A stretch of DNA of 64,000 bases from Faecalibacterium sp. (GCA_022652735.1 JALCRP010000001.1:186001-250000), one strand, 5' to 3'. Positions 33,428 to 44,706 are shown, counted from the stretch's first letter. Numbers and translations are program-made. Notes: generated by a model from the sequence alone, not told the origin.

Positions 33428-35203
33428 TTACCCAGCGTCTGCGCCCTCAAACTGGCTGTTGTACAATTTGGCGTAAAAGCCGCCTTTTGCAAGCAGCTCC
33501 TCATGGCTCCCCTGTTCAACGATATGGCCATCGTTCATCACAAGGATGATGTCCGCCTCGCGGATAGTGGACAGGCGGTGCGCCACGATAAAGCTCGTGC
33601 GGCCGCGCATCATCTGTGCAAAGGCGGCCTGAATCTTGATTTCGGTGCGCGTATCGATCGAGCTGGTGGCCTCATCGAGAATCAGCATCGGTGGGAGATC
33701 GAGCATAACACGCGCGATGCACAAAAGCTGCTTTTGGCCTTGGCTGATGTTGCCGCCGTCCTCACCAATCACGGTATCATAGCCGTGCGGCAGGCGCTGG
33801 ATAAAGCTGTGTGCGTGGGCGGCCTTTGCCGCGGCGGTCACCTCTTCGTCCGTAGCATCGGGCTTGCCGTAGGCGATATTTTCGCGGATGGTGCCGGCTT
33901 TCAGCCACGTTTCCTGCAATACCATGCCGTAGTTCGCGCGCAGCGAGGCGCGCGTAACGCGGCGAATATCTTGGCCGCTGACGGTGATCTGCCCGCTATC
34001 GACATCGTAAAAGCGCATCAGCAGGTTGATGAGCGTCGTCTTGCCGCAGCCCGTCGGCCCGACGATTGCAATACGCTGGCCGGGCTTTACATCAAGGTTG
34101 AAGTCTTCGATTAGCGGGCGGTTTTGCACATAGCGGAAAGCGACATGTGAAAGCTGCACGTGGCCGTCGCTTTGCAGCACGGCAGCGTCCGCCGGCTCGG
34201 GCACCTGATCGGCCTCGTCCAAAAGCTCAAACACGCGCGCGGCGCAGGCCAGCGCATTTTGCAGCTCAGTAACAACGCCGGAAATTTCGTTAAAAGGTTT
34301 CGCGTACTGGTTTGCGTAGCTCAAAAACACGCTCAGCTGGCCAATCGTGATGCCGCCGGCCACGGCGTACAGCGCGCCCGTCAGGCCCACGCCCGCATAC
34401 ACAAGGCTGTTGATAAAGCGGGTGGATGGGTTTGTAAGGCTCGAGAAAAAAACAGCTTTCAGGCTGGCATCCTGCAATCGGCCGTTCATCTCGTCGAAAG
34501 CCGCAAGGCTTTCGTCCTCGTGGCCAAAGGCCTGCACCACCTTTTGCCCCTCGATCATTTCGTTAATCATCGCCGTCTGCTCGCCGCGCACGATGGTTTG
34601 CCGCTGAAAATGCCGATACGTGTGCTTGGCGATAAAGCCGGCCACGAACAGGCTTAGCGGGGTTAACAGCACAACCACAAGCGTGATCGGCAGGTTGACG
34701 CTTATCATAAAGCCAAGTGTGCCGAGAATCGTCAAAATCCCGGTGAAAAGCTGCGTAAAGCCCATCAGCAGGCCGTCGGCAAAGGTATCCACATCGGCAA
34801 TTACGCGGCTGACAAGGTCGCCCGAAGGGTGTGCATCCAGATAGGAAAGCGGCAGCTTTTGGATCTTGCGGATGGCCGCATTGCGCAGATCACGCGAGAC
34901 GCAGTATGTGATGCGGTTGTTGCAGGCGGCCAGCGCCCACTGTGCCACCAGCGTAACAGCGGTAGCGAGGACGATGGCAACGAGGATTTTGGCAATGCCC
35001 GCAAAATCCACCTGCCCGGGCGCCAGCATGCCGTCGATCGCGTCGCCCGTCAAAATCGGCACATACAGTTGGGAGGCCACACTGGCCGCCGCGCACAGCA
35101 AGCTGAGAATCACAAAAAAGCGGTAGGGCGCGATATGCCGTAATACGCGGCGCAGCGCCGCACGGCTTTGGCCGCGGTCCAGCGTTTGTTTTTGGGCAGC
35201 CAT
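33428..35203 (-). CDS. ABC exporter half-transporter, second subunit
   Basis: Multidrug-type exporter with six membrane segments then an ATPase domain; 591 residues. Walker A is VGPTGCGKTTLINLLMRFYD, Walker B is MLILDEATSSID with catalytic Glu present, and the switch His is in IVAHRLSTI. The signature is ISQGQKQLL rather than LSGGQ. Its partner has the mirror pattern (good signature, weak Walker B), as in known heterodimeric exporters. The start overlaps the partner's stop (ATGA). The substrate is unknown. Confidence 0.9.
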   Translation of the reverse strand: MAAQKQTLDRGQSRAALRRVLRHIAPYRFFVILSLLCAAASVASQLYVPILTGDAIDGMLAPGQVDFAGIAKILVAIVLATAVTLVAQWALAACNNRITYCVSRDLRNAAIRKIQKLPLSYLDAHPSGDLVSRVIADVDTFADGLLMGFTQLFTGILTILGTLGFMISVNLPITLVVVLLTPLSLFVAGFIAKHTYRHFQRQTIVRGEQTAMINEMIEGQKVVQAFGHEDESLAAFDEMNGRLQDASLKAVFFSSLTNPSTRFINSLVYAGVGLTGALYAVAGGITIGQLSVFLSYANQYAKPFNEISGVVTELQNALACAARVFELLDEADQVPEPADAAVLQSDGHVQLSHVAFRYVQNRPLIEDFNLDVKPGQRIAIVGPTGCGKTTLINLLMRFYDVDSGQITVSGQDIRRVTRASLRANYGMVLQETWLKAGTIRENIAYGKPDATDEEVTAAAKAAHAHSFIQRLPHGYDTVIGEDGGNISQGQKQLLCIARVMLDLPPMLILDEATSSIDTRTEIKIQAAFAQMMRGRTSFIVAHRLSTIREADIILVMNDGHIVEQGSHEELLAKGGFYAKLYNSQFEGADAG

Positions 35204-36930
35204 CAGCGGTCACCGCCTTTCTTAAACTGGCTCTCGTAGATTTCCTGATAGGCCGCGCAGGATTGCAGCAGCGCGGCGTGTGTGCCGCAGCCTACCAGAT
35301 GCCCGTCGTCTAATACAAGGATCTGATCGGCATGCTGAAGGCTGGAAGCGCGCTGCGAAACAATAAACACGGTAATTTGCCCGGGCAGCGCGGCCAGCGC
35401 CTTGCGCAGCGCGGCATCCGTGGCAAAATCCAGCGCGCTGGCGCTGTCGTCCAAAATCAAAATGTCGGGCTTTGCCACAAGCGCGCGCGCAATCGTCAGG
35501 CGCTGCTTTTGCCCACCTGAAAGGTTACGCCCGCCCTGCTCGATCGGCTCATCCAGCCCTTTGGGCTTGGCGCGGACGAAATCGGCCGCCTGTGCCGTTT
35601 CCAGCGCAGCCCACAGCTCTTCGTCCGTGGCCGCGGCGTTGCCCCATTGCAGGTTCGAGCGGACTGTGCCGCGGAACAGCTGTGCTTTTTGCAGCACGGT
35701 GCCGATACGGCTGCGCAGCGCTTCTTTCGGCCACGCCGTAACCGGCCGGCCAAAGATGGCTACCGTGCCCGCGGTAGCGTCATAAAAGCGCGGAATCAGG
35801 CTGACAAGGCTGGATTTGCCGCTGCCCGTGCCGCCGATCACGCCAATCGTCTCGCCGCGCCGGGCGCAAAAGGAAATATCCGTCAGGCTTTCGGCGCCCG
35901 CGCCCACATATTGCAGGCCGACATGCGTAAAGCGGACAGCCTCGGCCGCATCGCCTGCGGCGGGTATACTTTCGGCAAACTGCATCGTGGGTTTTGTATC
36001 CAAAATGCTCTGCACACGGCCCGCGCAGGCCAGCGCCTTTGTTACCTGAATGATGAGGTTTGCCAGCTTTACAAGCTCCACCAAAATCTGGCTCATATAG
36101 CTGATGAGCGCAATAACATCACCCGCCAGCAAGCCGCCGGCGTTTACTTCCACGGCGCCGGTGCGCAGCAAGGCAAGGATTGCCAAATTGATGACAAGGT
36201 ATGTCAGAGGGTTCATCAGCGCGGAAATGCGCCCGACGTGCAGCTGCGTATCCGTCAGCACGGTGTTGGCGCCCTCAAAGCGGGTAACCTCGGCGTTTTC
36301 TTTATTAAAAGCGCGCACAACGCGCACACCGGAAAGGTTTTCCCGCGTGATGCCGAGTACCGTATCGAGACGGCTTTGTACCTTTTTGTACAGGGGCATC
36401 GTCCACAGCATTACGCCGAACACGATCACCGCCAAAACCGGGATCGCCACCACAAAAATCAGCGCAGCTTTACCATCGATGGTAAAGGCCATAATCATCG
36501 CACCAAATACGATAAACGGGCTGCGCAGAAAAAGGCGCAAAAACAAGTTTACGCCGCTTTGCACTTGGTTTACGTCGCTTGTCATGCGAGTAATAAGGGT
36601 GCTTGTGCCCAGCGTATCCATCTCAGAAAAGCCAAGCGACTCGATATGCGCAAACAGCGCGTGGCGCAGCCCCGTAGCACACCCGACAGCCGCGCGCGCC
36701 GCATAATACTGTGCCGTAATACTACAGGCAAGCCCGACCAGCGCCAGCAAAATCAAAAGGCCGCACCGCTGCAAAATGTAGGGCGTATCGGCCCGGGCGA
36801 TACCGACATTGATGATGTTCGCCATCACGATCGGCACAAACAGATCGAATAGCGCCTCGAGCATTTTGAACAGTGGGGCCAAAATGCTTTCCTTTTTATA
36901 ATCCTTCAGATACGTGAGCAAGCCTTTCAA
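35203..36930 (-). CDS. ABC exporter half-transporter, first subunit
   Basis: Six-segment exporter with ATPase, 575 residues from a TTG start at 36930 (MKGLLTYLKDYKKES) that has AAAGGGG 7 bases upstream; the frame is open further but runs through the divergent promoter region. Walker A is GGTGSGKSSLVSLIPRFYD and the signature is LSGGQKQRLTIARAL. Walker B reads ILILDDSASALD, with Asp in place of the catalytic Glu, so the site it forms is degenerate. This fits a heterodimer with the next gene. It diverges from a LysR gene. Confidence 0.88.
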   Translation of the reverse strand: MKGLLTYLKDYKKESILAPLFKMLEALFDLFVPIVMANIINVGIARADTPYILQRCGLLILLALVGLACSITAQYYAARAAVGCATGLRHALFAHIESLGFSEMDTLGTSTLITRMTSDVNQVQSGVNLFLRLFLRSPFIVFGAMIMAFTIDGKAALIFVVAIPVLAVIVFGVMLWTMPLYKKVQSRLDTVLGITRENLSGVRVVRAFNKENAEVTRFEGANTVLTDTQLHVGRISALMNPLTYLVINLAILALLRTGAVEVNAGGLLAGDVIALISYMSQILVELVKLANLIIQVTKALACAGRVQSILDTKPTMQFAESIPAAGDAAEAVRFTHVGLQYVGAGAESLTDISFCARRGETIGVIGGTGSGKSSLVSLIPRFYDATAGTVAIFGRPVTAWPKEALRSRIGTVLQKAQLFRGTVRSNLQWGNAAATDEELWAALETAQAADFVRAKPKGLDEPIEQGGRNLSGGQKQRLTIARALVAKPDILILDDSASALDFATDAALRKALAALPGQITVFIVSQRASSLQHADQILVLDDGHLVGCGTHAALLQSCAAYQEIYESQFKKGGDR

Positions 36931-37014
36931 AGCAGGCGCCCCTTTCTTTTTTGATCTGCTGCTAGAATACCACAGAATAATAGATATGAAAAATATTTTA
37001 TTTATGCTATTATA

Positions 37015-37029
37015 ATACAAAAATTGTAT
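37015..37029. promoter_or_regulatory. LysR-type operator candidate
   Basis: ATACAA-AAA-TTGTAT is a perfect 15-base inverted repeat of the form ATAC-N7-GTAT, containing T-N11-A, the known LysR-family half-site pattern. It overlaps TATAAT at 37011-37016 and ends 16 bases before the LysR start, in the gap between LysR (+) and the exporter (-). Autorepression and control of the exporter are inferred. Confidence 0.6.
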
Positions 37030-37045
37030 GAAATGAGGAGAGCGC

Positions 37046-37927
37046 ATGGAAATTCGGCAGCTGACATATTTTACGGCAGTTGTAGAGGAAGGCACGGTAA
37101 CGGGCGCGGCCAAACGCCTGAATATGACGCAGCCGCCCCTTACCGCACAGCTGCATGCGCTGGAAAGCGAGCTTGGCTGCCGGCTTTTCGCGCACGAAGG
37201 GCGGCGCCTGCGCCTGACAGAAGCCGGGCATGCCTTTTACCAGCGCGCGCATACGATCTTGGGCCTGTGCGACGCGGCCGAGGGCGAAATGAGCGAATAC
37301 CGGCAGGGCACGGCCGGTACGCTGCGCCTCGGGGTAGTATCTTCGGTAAGCAGCACGGTATTTTTGGCATGGCTGGGCCGCTTTTCGGCGCAATACCCGG
37401 CGGTGCGGTATGATCTTTCGGCGGGCAACACCTACCAGCTTTTGACGCAGCTCGGCGCGGGGCAAATCGACATTGCCTTAGCGCGCACACCGTTTTCGGC
37501 ACCTGAGCTGACGGTGCTGCCGCTGCGCCGCGAGGCGATGCTTGCCGTGGGGCAGCCGGCCTTTTTTGCCGGGCTGGGCGCGCAAAAGCTTTCTGTTGCG
37601 GCGCTGGCCGAAACGCCGCTGATCTTATACCGCCGATGGGAAAGCGTACTGCGCAGCCGTTTTGAAGCGGCCGGCTGTACGCCGCGGGTATTTTGCCGCA
37701 ATGAAGATGCACAGACGACGCTTGCGCTGGCACAAAAAGGGTTCGGCGTGGGCATTCTGCCGGCTTCGGCTGTGCCCGAGCAAGCGCAAAATGGGCTTGC
37801 GGTACGCGAAATTGACGACGCGGGCCTTGCGACGGAGATCGCGGCTGTCTGCCGCGCCGAAAAGCTTCTGCCGCAGTGCGCGCGCCTGTTTTGGCAAAGC
37901 CTGCGCGGCGAAAAAAGCGGCGTTTAA
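37046..37927 (+). CDS. LysR family transcriptional regulator
   Basis: DNA-binding regulator of 293 residues. The HTH is [40 protein letters not shown] in pieces, with [16 protein letters not shown] after it; the effector domain ([14 protein letters not shown]) follows. GAGGAG precedes the ATG. It diverges from the ABC exporter pair, so control of export is the natural guess; the ligand is unknown. Confidence 0.9.
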   Translation: MEIRQLTYFTAVVEEGTVTGAAKRLNMTQPPLTAQLHALESELGCRLFAHEGRRLRLTEAGHAFYQRAHTILGLCDAAEGEMSEYRQGTAGTLRLGVVSSVSSTVFLAWLGRFSAQYPAVRYDLSAGNTYQLLTQLGAGQIDIALARTPFSAPELTVLPLRREAMLAVGQPAFFAGLGAQKLSVAALAETPLILYRRWESVLRSRFEAAGCTPRVFCRNEDAQTTLALAQKGFGVGILPASAVPEQAQNGLAVREIDDAGLATEIAAVCRAEKLLPQCARLFWQSLRGEKSGV

Positions 37928-38040
37928 GATTATCGCCCGCCGGATTTGCACAAATTCTTCACATCTTGGCAAGGATTTTGCCATATCGCTTCGGTATCCT
38001 TAGGATAACCGATTTTGTAGAGTTTATGGAGCGTAAAAAA

Positions 38041-39897
38041 ATGAGTAAAGTCATCGGCATTGATCTGGGTACAACAAACTCCTGCATGGCCGTGGTAGAG
38101 GGCGGGAAGCCTGTTGTTATCACAAATGCAGAGGGAGAGCGCACGACACCGAGCGTGGTCGCCTTTACCAAAGACGGCGAGCGCTTGGTGGGCGGCGCGG
38201 CCAAGCGCCAGCTTGCTACAAACCCTGCCCGCACCGTTTCCAGCATCAAGCGGCAGATGGGCAGCGATTACCGGGTGCGTATCGACGGCAAAACGCTGAC
38301 CCCGCAGGAGATCAGCTCCATGATCCTTGCCAAGCTCCGGCGCGATGCTGAGAGCTTTACCGGCGAGCCTGTGACGGATGCCGTAATCACCGTGCCGGCC
38401 TATTTTGACGACAGCCAGCGCAAGGCCACACAGGATGCGGGCCGCATCGCCGGGCTGAACGTGCTGCGCATCATCAACGAGCCGACGGCCGCCGCCGTGG
38501 CCTACGGCCTTGACAACGAGGCGGCGCAAAAAATTCTTGTATACGATCTGGGCGGCGGCACGTTCGATGTTTCGATCATCGAGATCGAGGACGGCACCTT
38601 TACCGTGCTGGCCACAGGCGGCGATACGCAGCTGGGCGGCGATGATTTTGACGCTTGCATCGTCGATTGGCTTGTACGGGAGTTTGAAAAATCCGACCGT
38701 ATCGATCTTCGGCGCGACCCTGCCGCGATGGGCCGCCTGAAAGAGGAAGCGGAAAAAGCGAAGAAGGAGCTTTCGGCGGCGGCCAGCGTACAGATCAATC
38801 TGCCGTTTTTGGCTGTGGATAAGGCCGGCCCGCACCACATGGATGTCACGCTGACGCGCGCGGCGTTTGAGATGATGACGGGCGAGCTTTTGAACCGCAC
38901 CGTGGCGCCTGTGCAAAACGCCTTGCGGGATGCGGGCATCTCCGCGCGGGAGCTGGGCAAGGTTCTGCTTGTAGGCGGCTCGACGCGCATGCCCGCCGTG
39001 GAGCGCAAAGTAAGAGAGACCCTCGGCGTAGAGCCGAGCAAAACGCTGAACCCTGACGAATGTGTGGCGATGGGCGCCGCCGTTCAGGGCGGGCTTTTAC
39101 AGGGCGGCGGCCGCCTGATCGGCGCAAAAGGGCAAGCCTCAAAGGGCCTTGTGCTGATGGATGTAACGCCGCTGACGCTTTCAATCGAGACGCTGGGCGG
39201 CGTGGCCACCCCGCTGATCGAGCGCAACAGCATGATCCCGACGCGCAAAAGCCAAATCTTCACGACGGCGCATGCACTGCAAACGGCCGTCGAGATCAAC
39301 GTTTTACAGGGCGAGCGCCACTTTGCGCGCGACAATAAATCGCTGGGCAAGTTCAAGCTCGGCGGCATCCACAGCGGGTTTGTGGATAAGCCCCAGATCG
39401 AAGTAACATTTGACATCGATGTAAACGGTGTCGTCAAGGTTTCCGCCAAAGATCTTGCTACCGGCCGCCAGCAGGAAATCACGATCACGGGCAGCACAAA
39501 TCTTTCGGAAAACGAAGTGCAGCGCGCGATGGCCGACGCCGCCGCGTATGCGCAGGAGGATACCCTGCGCAAGGAGCGCATGGAGCTGCACAATCAGGCG
39601 GAAATGCTGAGCTATTCCGTGGACGAAGCGCTGGCAAAGTGCAAGAAGCAGCTCGAAAAGCCCGAGACGGAAGCCATCCGTGCCGACTTGGCCGCGCTGC
39701 GCAAATGCATCCGAAAAGATAAGCCCGAGAAGATGGCCGAAAGCGAAGCGCAGGCCCTGCGCGCCGCCAAAGAAAAGCTGGAGGCCAGCGCATCGCACCT
39801 GATGATTTTGTACACCGAGCAGCAGCAGGCCGCACAGGATGCGCAAAATGAGCAAAATCCGCCCAGCGGCGGCGACGAGCCACATAAGCCGCTGTAA
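38041..39897 (+). CDS. dnaK: Hsp70 chaperone DnaK (stand-alone copy)
   Basis: ATP-dependent chaperone of 618 residues. The nucleotide domain has [47 protein letters not shown] and [10 protein letters not shown]; the linker and substrate domain begin [14 protein letters not shown]. Between them is an extra Gly-rich stretch ([18 protein letters not shown]), longer than the usual link there. The C terminus ends in a Gln/Asn/Pro tail. No grpE, dnaJ or hrcA adjoins it and no CIRCE repeat lies upstream, so it may be a second copy. The ATG at 38041 has GGAG 9 bases away; the longer frame is rejected. Confidence 0.9.
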   Translation: MSKVIGIDLGTTNSCMAVVEGGKPVVITNAEGERTTPSVVAFTKDGERLVGGAAKRQLATNPARTVSSIKRQMGSDYRVRIDGKTLTPQEISSMILAKLRRDAESFTGEPVTDAVITVPAYFDDSQRKATQDAGRIAGLNVLRIINEPTAAAVAYGLDNEAAQKILVYDLGGGTFDVSIIEIEDGTFTVLATGGDTQLGGDDFDACIVDWLVREFEKSDRIDLRRDPAAMGRLKEEAEKAKKELSAAASVQINLPFLAVDKAGPHHMDVTLTRAAFEMMTGELLNRTVAPVQNALRDAGISARELGKVLLVGGSTRMPAVERKVRETLGVEPSKTLNPDECVAMGAAVQGGLLQGGGRLIGAKGQASKGLVLMDVTPLTLSIETLGGVATPLIERNSMIPTRKSQIFTTAHALQTAVEINVLQGERHFARDNKSLGKFKLGGIHSGFVDKPQIEVTFDIDVNGVVKVSAKDLATGRQQEITITGSTNLSENEVQRAMADAAAYAQEDTLRKERMELHNQAEMLSYSVDEALAKCKKQLEKPETEAIRADLAALRKCIRKDKPEKMAESEAQALRAAKEKLEASASHLMILYTEQQQAAQDAQNEQNPPSGGDEPHKPL

Positions 39898-39912
39898 CAG
39901 GTAAAAAAAACG

Positions 39913-39974
39913 AAAAAGCCGCTGCCCCACAGCCAAGCATAACGCTTGGGCGAACGTGAGGCAACGGCTTTTTT
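39913..39974. terminator. Bidirectional terminator between dnaK and the AIM24 gene
   Basis: AAAAAGCCG...TGCC pairs with GGCA...CGGCTTTTTT around an inner CCAAGC/GCTTGG hairpin. The two genes converge here. Confidence 0.8.
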
Positions 39975-39991
39975 AGAAAGCAAAAAGCGCT

Positions 39992-40678
39992 TTATTTATT
40001 GTTGTTTGCCGGGAAATAGGGGCGCAGGCAGCCTGCAACGGCGCTGATCGGCATCGTCTGCAAAATGATCTTGCCCGGGCCGGTAACGACGGTATTGAAC
40101 ACACCCTCGCCGCCGAACACCATATTCTTCACGCCCGGCACGGTTACGATGTCCATCGTGCAGGAGGCCGTCATGGCCGCCAGATAGCCGGTATCCACGA
40201 TCATGCTCTGGCCTGCGGCCAGTTCATACTCGCAGGCATAGCCGTCAATCTCGACAAAGGCGACGCCTTGGCCCGAGAGCTTTTGCATAATAAAACCCTC
40301 GCCGCCGAAAAAGCCCGCGCCAAGCCGCTTTTGAAACGCGACGGAGAGCGTCACGCCGGCCTCGCTGGCCAAGAATCCGCTTTTTTGTACAATCATCTCC
40401 TGCCCCGGCAGGATGGAAAATGCGCGGATAGAACCCGGAAAGCTCGAAGCAAAAGCGATCTGGCCCGGGCCGCCCTGCGCGGTATAGCGATTTTGAAAGA
40501 TAGATTCGCCGCTGAACATACGGCCCAGCGCGCCGCCGAGGCCACCTGTAGCAGTGGTATCCATCTGCATATTCGGCGTCATCCAGCTCATGCTGCCGCG
40601 CTCAGTAATCAGGGTTTCGCCGGCGTTGACATCGCAGATGGCAACGGGCAAGGGTTCGCCTACAATCTGATATTTCAT
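39992..40678 (-). CDS. AIM24/TIGR00266 family protein
   Basis: A 228-residue beta-rich protein of the AIM24 (TIGR00266) family, found across bacteria and in mitochondria, function undefined. Recognisable features are MKYQIVGEPLPVAICDVNAGE, ERGSMSWMTPNMQMDTT, and LVVGxGxxxxxDTGYLAAM-like VDTGYLAAMTASC; the end VFNTVVTGPGKIILQTMP is typical. No signal or membrane segments. Single gene; the 40679-40846 region beyond its start holds only AT-rich promoter-like sequence and the 3' end of the ATPase operon. Confidence 0.85.
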   Translation of the reverse strand: MKYQIVGEPLPVAICDVNAGETLITERGSMSWMTPNMQMDTTATGGLGGALGRMFSGESIFQNRYTAQGGPGQIAFASSFPGSIRAFSILPGQEMIVQKSGFLASEAGVTLSVAFQKRLGAGFFGGEGFIMQKLSGQGVAFVEIDGYACEYELAAGQSMIVDTGYLAAMTASCTMDIVTVPGVKNMVFGGEGVFNTVVTGPGKIILQTMPISAVAGCLRPYFPANNNK

Positions 40679-40846
40679 AGTGATTTCTCCTTACTCTGTC
40701 TTTGAAAGAGATACGTCCGCACAAAGGGCGCAGCGCGCCCCCTTACAAACTATAATAAAATACGAGACAAGGCAAGGGTTTATCACAGAATTTTCCGAAA
40801 AACGTCGATTTTTTTGAAAAAGAGGCCGGCTTGCGGGCCAAAAGCG

Positions 40847-41473
40847 TTACTCCTTGGCCTTCTTTTCTTTTTGTGCCTTGATGACTTTCAGGCGCGAAAA
40901 ATCCTCGCGCTCCTTTTCGTCCAGCACATCGCCGATGTACTTGATATTCTTTTGAAACTGCGGGATCTGGACGTTGTTCAAGGCGTTGGCACGTTTCTGC
41001 GTTTTTTGGATGGCTTCCGCCAAGCGGAAAACGCTGCTTTCCACCTCGGCCAGCTCAACGGTCAGCGTTTTCACCTCGTTGAACTTGAAGTACGCATCGT
41101 CCAACATGCCGTTTGTGGATTCCAAGCCGTAATACAGCGCCGGCTCTGCGGTTGGGTTCAGGCGGACGGTCGGCAGCTCTACGCCCATCACGCTGCGGTA
41201 ATCCAGCGTCAGCCCCTCTTCAATGGGGACGCACCGTGCAAACTCGCCCACGCTGCCCAGCGTGATATTTGCCTGCTGCAAAGCCTCGTAAGCCTCGGCG
41301 TATGCGCTCGAAATCTTATCCTGAATCGTGCCGGCGCGGTCGATCAGGCGCATCATTTCCCGCACAAGAATATTGCGCTTGCGGTCCATCAGCTCATAGC
41401 CCTGCTGCGCCAGCACAAGGCTGTGCTTTTGGGCCATCCAGTTTGTTTTGGTGGGGAAAACTTGCTGTGCCAT
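40847..41473 (-). CDS. ntpD: V-type ATP synthase subunit D
   Basis: Central stalk subunit that turns inside the A3B3 head; 208 residues, mostly two long helices. The N terminus PTKTNWMAQKHSLVLAQQGYELMDRKRNILVREM is the family hallmark in form. The C-terminal helix (LAEAIQKTQKRANALNNVQIPQ) is also typical. It is the last gene of the operon, 33 bases after subunit B. A weak GGCC/GGCC hairpin with CTTTTT at about 40813-40845 may be the operon terminator. Confidence 0.93.
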   Translation of the reverse strand: MAQQVFPTKTNWMAQKHSLVLAQQGYELMDRKRNILVREMMRLIDRAGTIQDKISSAYAEAYEALQQANITLGSVGEFARCVPIEEGLTLDYRSVMGVELPTVRLNPTAEPALYYGLESTNGMLDDAYFKFNEVKTLTVELAEVESSVFRLAEAIQKTQKRANALNNVQIPQFQKNIKYIGDVLDEKEREDFSRLKVIKAQKEKKAKE

Positions 41474-41506
41474 ACGGTGCCCTCCTTTCGGCTGTAATGC
41501 TCGTGC

Positions 41507-42913
41507 TTAGCCCTGCGCCGCAGGGCTCTGCGCGGCGGCGCGGGTTTTCGCCGGTTCAAAATATGCATCCAGCGTCGCGTCATCGCAGCGGTCCAGCGTC
41601 TCGCGCGGGAGCATCGTCAAAAGCTCCCAGCCGAGGTCCAGCGTCTGTTCAATGGTACGGTTGACGCTCCCCTGCCCGATAAACCGCTGCTCAAATGCGC
41701 GCCCAAAGGCCAGCAGCTTTTTGTCGCTGTCGCTCAGTTCTTCTTCGCCGATCACGCTCGCCAGCGCTTTGGCATCCTGTACCTTGGCATAGCTGGCAAA
41801 CAGCTGGTTCGAGAGCATAACATGATCCTCGCGCGTATAGCCCGCGCCGATGCCGTCCTTCATCAGACGGGAAAGGCTCGGCAGCACGGAAACCGGCGGA
41901 TAGACACCCAAAGCGTCCATCCCGCGGTCCAGCACAATCTGGCCCTCGGTAATATAGCCTGTCAAATCCGGGATCGGGTGGGTGATGTCGTCGCCGGGCA
42001 TTGTCAAAATCGGGATTTGTGTCACGCTGCCCTCTTTGCCCTTGATGATGCCCGCGCGCTCGTACAGGCTGGCAAGGTCGGAATACAAATAGCCCGGGAA
42101 GCCCTTGCGGCCCGGGATCTCGCCTTTCGAGGAGGAGAACTCGCGCAGCGCCTCGCAGTAGCTTGTCATATCCGTCAGGATAACGAGCACATTTTTATTC
42201 AGGTCAAACGCCAGATACTCGGCCACCGTCAGCGCGGCGCGCGGCGTAATGATACGCTCGATGATCGGGTCGTTTGCAAGGTTCAAAAGCATCACAACGC
42301 GGCTCATCGCGTCGGCGCTGACAAACGAATCGCGGAAATACTGCGCCACATCGTTTTTCACGCCCATCGCCGCAAACACGATGGCAAAATCCGAGCCGTC
42401 GGCCACGTTGGCCTGCTGTACGATCTGCACGGCAAGCTCATTATGCTTCATGCCGGAGCCGGAAAAGATCGGCAGCTTTTGGCCGCGGATCAGCGTCGTC
42501 AGGCAATCGATAGAAGAGATGCCCGTGCGGATGTAGTTGCGTGGATACACACGGCTGACGGGGTTAATCGGCGCGCCGTTCACGTCGCGCTGCACCTCGG
42601 GATAAATATCGCCCAGCCCGTCGATCGGGCGGCCGAGGCCGTCCAGTGTGCGGCCCAAAATTTCCGGGCTGAGGGGCACCGTCATCGGGTGGCCTGTCAG
42701 CACGGTACGGGTATTCGCAAGGCCAAGCGAGCGTGTGCCCTCAAAAATTTGCAGTACGCACCGATTTCCCTCCACCAGCACGACACGCCCATAGCGGACG
42801 GTGCCGTCGTCAAGGTGCAGCTCGGCCATTTCATCATACGCCACGCCGGGCACATCTTCGAGGATCACCAACGAGCCGCTGATTTGAGAGAGGCCGATAT
42901 GTTCCAGAATCAT
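41507..42913 (-). CDS. ntpB: V-type ATP synthase subunit B
   Basis: Non-catalytic head subunit, 468 residues. Segments [50 protein letters not shown] and [22 protein letters not shown] identify it. The P-loop is replaced by GSGMKHN, as expected in B. GGAG precedes the ATG and it lies 14 bases after subunit A. Confidence 0.96.
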   Translation of the reverse strand: MILEHIGLSQISGSLVILEDVPGVAYDEMAELHLDDGTVRYGRVVLVEGNRCVLQIFEGTRSLGLANTRTVLTGHPMTVPLSPEILGRTLDGLGRPIDGLGDIYPEVQRDVNGAPINPVSRVYPRNYIRTGISSIDCLTTLIRGQKLPIFSGSGMKHNELAVQIVQQANVADGSDFAIVFAAMGVKNDVAQYFRDSFVSADAMSRVVMLLNLANDPIIERIITPRAALTVAEYLAFDLNKNVLVILTDMTSYCEALREFSSSKGEIPGRKGFPGYLYSDLASLYERAGIIKGKEGSVTQIPILTMPGDDITHPIPDLTGYITEGQIVLDRGMDALGVYPPVSVLPSLSRLMKDGIGAGYTREDHVMLSNQLFASYAKVQDAKALASVIGEEELSDSDKKLLAFGRAFEQRFIGQGSVNRTIEQTLDLGWELLTMLPRETLDRCDDATLDAYFEPAKTRAAAQSPAAQG

Positions 42914-42927
42914 ATTTTGCTCTCCTT

Positions 42928-44682
42928 TCAGCGGGCGGCATCGGCCAATGTGCGGTCGATTTCGTCTTTGTATGCGTCCAACAGCTCCAGATGATCGTTG
43001 GGCACGTCATATTTGATTTTGATTACTTTTTCAAACAGGCCGGTTTTCAGCAGCTTACTTACGGGCACCTGTTTTGCCACCAGCGCGGCACAGCCGTCGT
43101 ACAGGTGTAAAATCACGCGCATCATTTTCAGCTGCTTTTCCAGCGGCACATACGTATCGTCCTTATGGAAAGCGTTCTGCTGCAAAAAGCCCACGCGGAT
43201 AACGCGCGCCGTCTCGATGACGAGCTTTTGGTCGTCGGGCAGCACGTCAGAACCAATCAGCTTAACGATCTGCATCAGGCTTGACTCCTGCAAAAGCAGG
43301 TTGGCGATGCGCCCGCGGCATTCCATAAAATCGTGGCCGACGTTATCATAGTACCAATCGGAAAGCCCGGCGAGATACTCGCTGTAGCTGTCGTTCCAGT
43401 TGATGGCGGGATAATGGCGCGCATACGCGAGGCTCTTATCCAGCGCCCAGAAGCAGCGGGTAAAGCGCTTTGTGTTCTGGGTTACCGGCTCGGAGAAATC
43501 GTTGCCCTGCGGGCTGACGGCGCCGATTACGGAGACGGAGCCTTCGGCGCCGTTCAGCGTTTTAACATAGCCCGCGCGCTCGTAGAATTCGGCAAGGCGG
43601 CTCGGCAGGTAGGCCGGATAACCCTCGTCGGCGGGCATTTCCTCCAAGCGGCCGGAAATCTCGCGCAGGGCCTCGGCCCAGCGCGAAGTAGAGTCGGCCA
43701 TCATAGCGGTATGGTAGCCCATATCACGGTAATACTCGGCCAGCGTGATGCCCGTATAGATGGAGGCCTCACGCGCGGCCACCGGCATATTCGAGGTGTT
43801 GGCGATCAGCACAGTGCGGTCCATCAGGCTTTTGCCGGTGCGCGGGTCAGTCAGCTCGCTGAACTCCTGCAAAGCCTGCGTCATCTCGTTGCCGCGCTCG
43901 CCGCAGCCAACGTAGATGATGATGTCGGCATCGCACCATTTCGCCAGCTGATGCTGCGTCATGGTTTTGCCGGTGCCGAATCCGCCCGGGATAGCGGCCG
44001 CGCCGCCTTTTGCCAGCGGGAACATCGTGTCGATCACGCGCTGGCCGGTAACTAACGGGCGCGTGGCCGGCATGCGCTCGGTAACCGGGCGTGGGATACG
44101 GATCGGCCACTTTTGCGCCAGCGCAAGCGTTTGCTCGCTGCCGGCGGCATCAGTATATTTTACAAGCGGATCGGCGACAGTATAGCTGCCGTTTTCGGCC
44201 GCCCACGTCACGGTGCCCGCAACGTTCGGCGGCACCATGCACTTATGCAGGATCGCCGGCGTTTCAGGGCAGGTGGCGATCACAGCGCCGCCCACAAGGG
44301 TATCGCCAGGCTTTACCAGCACGGTAACATCCCACTTTGCCTTCAGGTCCAGTGGAGATTCCTGTGCGCCGCGGCCGATAAACGCGCCCATCGAGGCCTC
44401 GATTGCGGGCAGCGGGCGCTGGATACCGTCGTAAATATTGCGCAGGATACCGGGGCCGAGCGTGACGCACATCGGCCCGCCGGAAGTTTCGACCGGCTGG
44501 CCGGCGGTCAGGCCGCTCGTCTCCTCGTAAACCTGAATGGTCGTCTCGGCATCCTCGACGCGGATAACCTCGCCGATCAGACGCTTTTCGCCCACGTAAA
44601 CCATTTCCATCATGGAAAGGGCCGTTTTGCCTTTGATTTTTACGACCGGGCCGTTAATGCTGTAAATCGTATTCTGTGCCAT
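42928..44682 (-). CDS. ntpA: V-type ATP synthase subunit A (catalytic)
   Basis: Catalytic head subunit, 584 residues. Walker A reads [17 protein letters not shown]; then [18 protein letters not shown] and [36 protein letters not shown], and [21 protein letters not shown]. The A-specific non-homologous region is present after residue 100 ([19 protein letters not shown]). Length and motifs are normal, so ATP turnover is expected. Confidence 0.96.
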   Translation of the reverse strand: MAQNTIYSINGPVVKIKGKTALSMMEMVYVGEKRLIGEVIRVEDAETTIQVYEETSGLTAGQPVETSGGPMCVTLGPGILRNIYDGIQRPLPAIEASMGAFIGRGAQESPLDLKAKWDVTVLVKPGDTLVGGAVIATCPETPAILHKCMVPPNVAGTVTWAAENGSYTVADPLVKYTDAAGSEQTLALAQKWPIRIPRPVTERMPATRPLVTGQRVIDTMFPLAKGGAAAIPGGFGTGKTMTQHQLAKWCDADIIIYVGCGERGNEMTQALQEFSELTDPRTGKSLMDRTVLIANTSNMPVAAREASIYTGITLAEYYRDMGYHTAMMADSTSRWAEALREISGRLEEMPADEGYPAYLPSRLAEFYERAGYVKTLNGAEGSVSVIGAVSPQGNDFSEPVTQNTKRFTRCFWALDKSLAYARHYPAINWNDSYSEYLAGLSDWYYDNVGHDFMECRGRIANLLLQESSLMQIVKLIGSDVLPDDQKLVIETARVIRVGFLQQNAFHKDDTYVPLEKQLKMMRVILHLYDGCAALVAKQVPVSKLLKTGLFEKVIKIKYDVPNDHLELLDAYKDEIDRTLADAAR

Positions 44683-44706
44683 CTTTTGTGTCTCTCCTCT
44701 CCGCCT

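Noticed and set aside
37928..38040. A CIRCE heat-shock element before dnaK
   Set aside because: No TTAGCACTC-N9-GAGTGCTAA or close variant is present; only a weak TATCC/GGATA repeat is seen.
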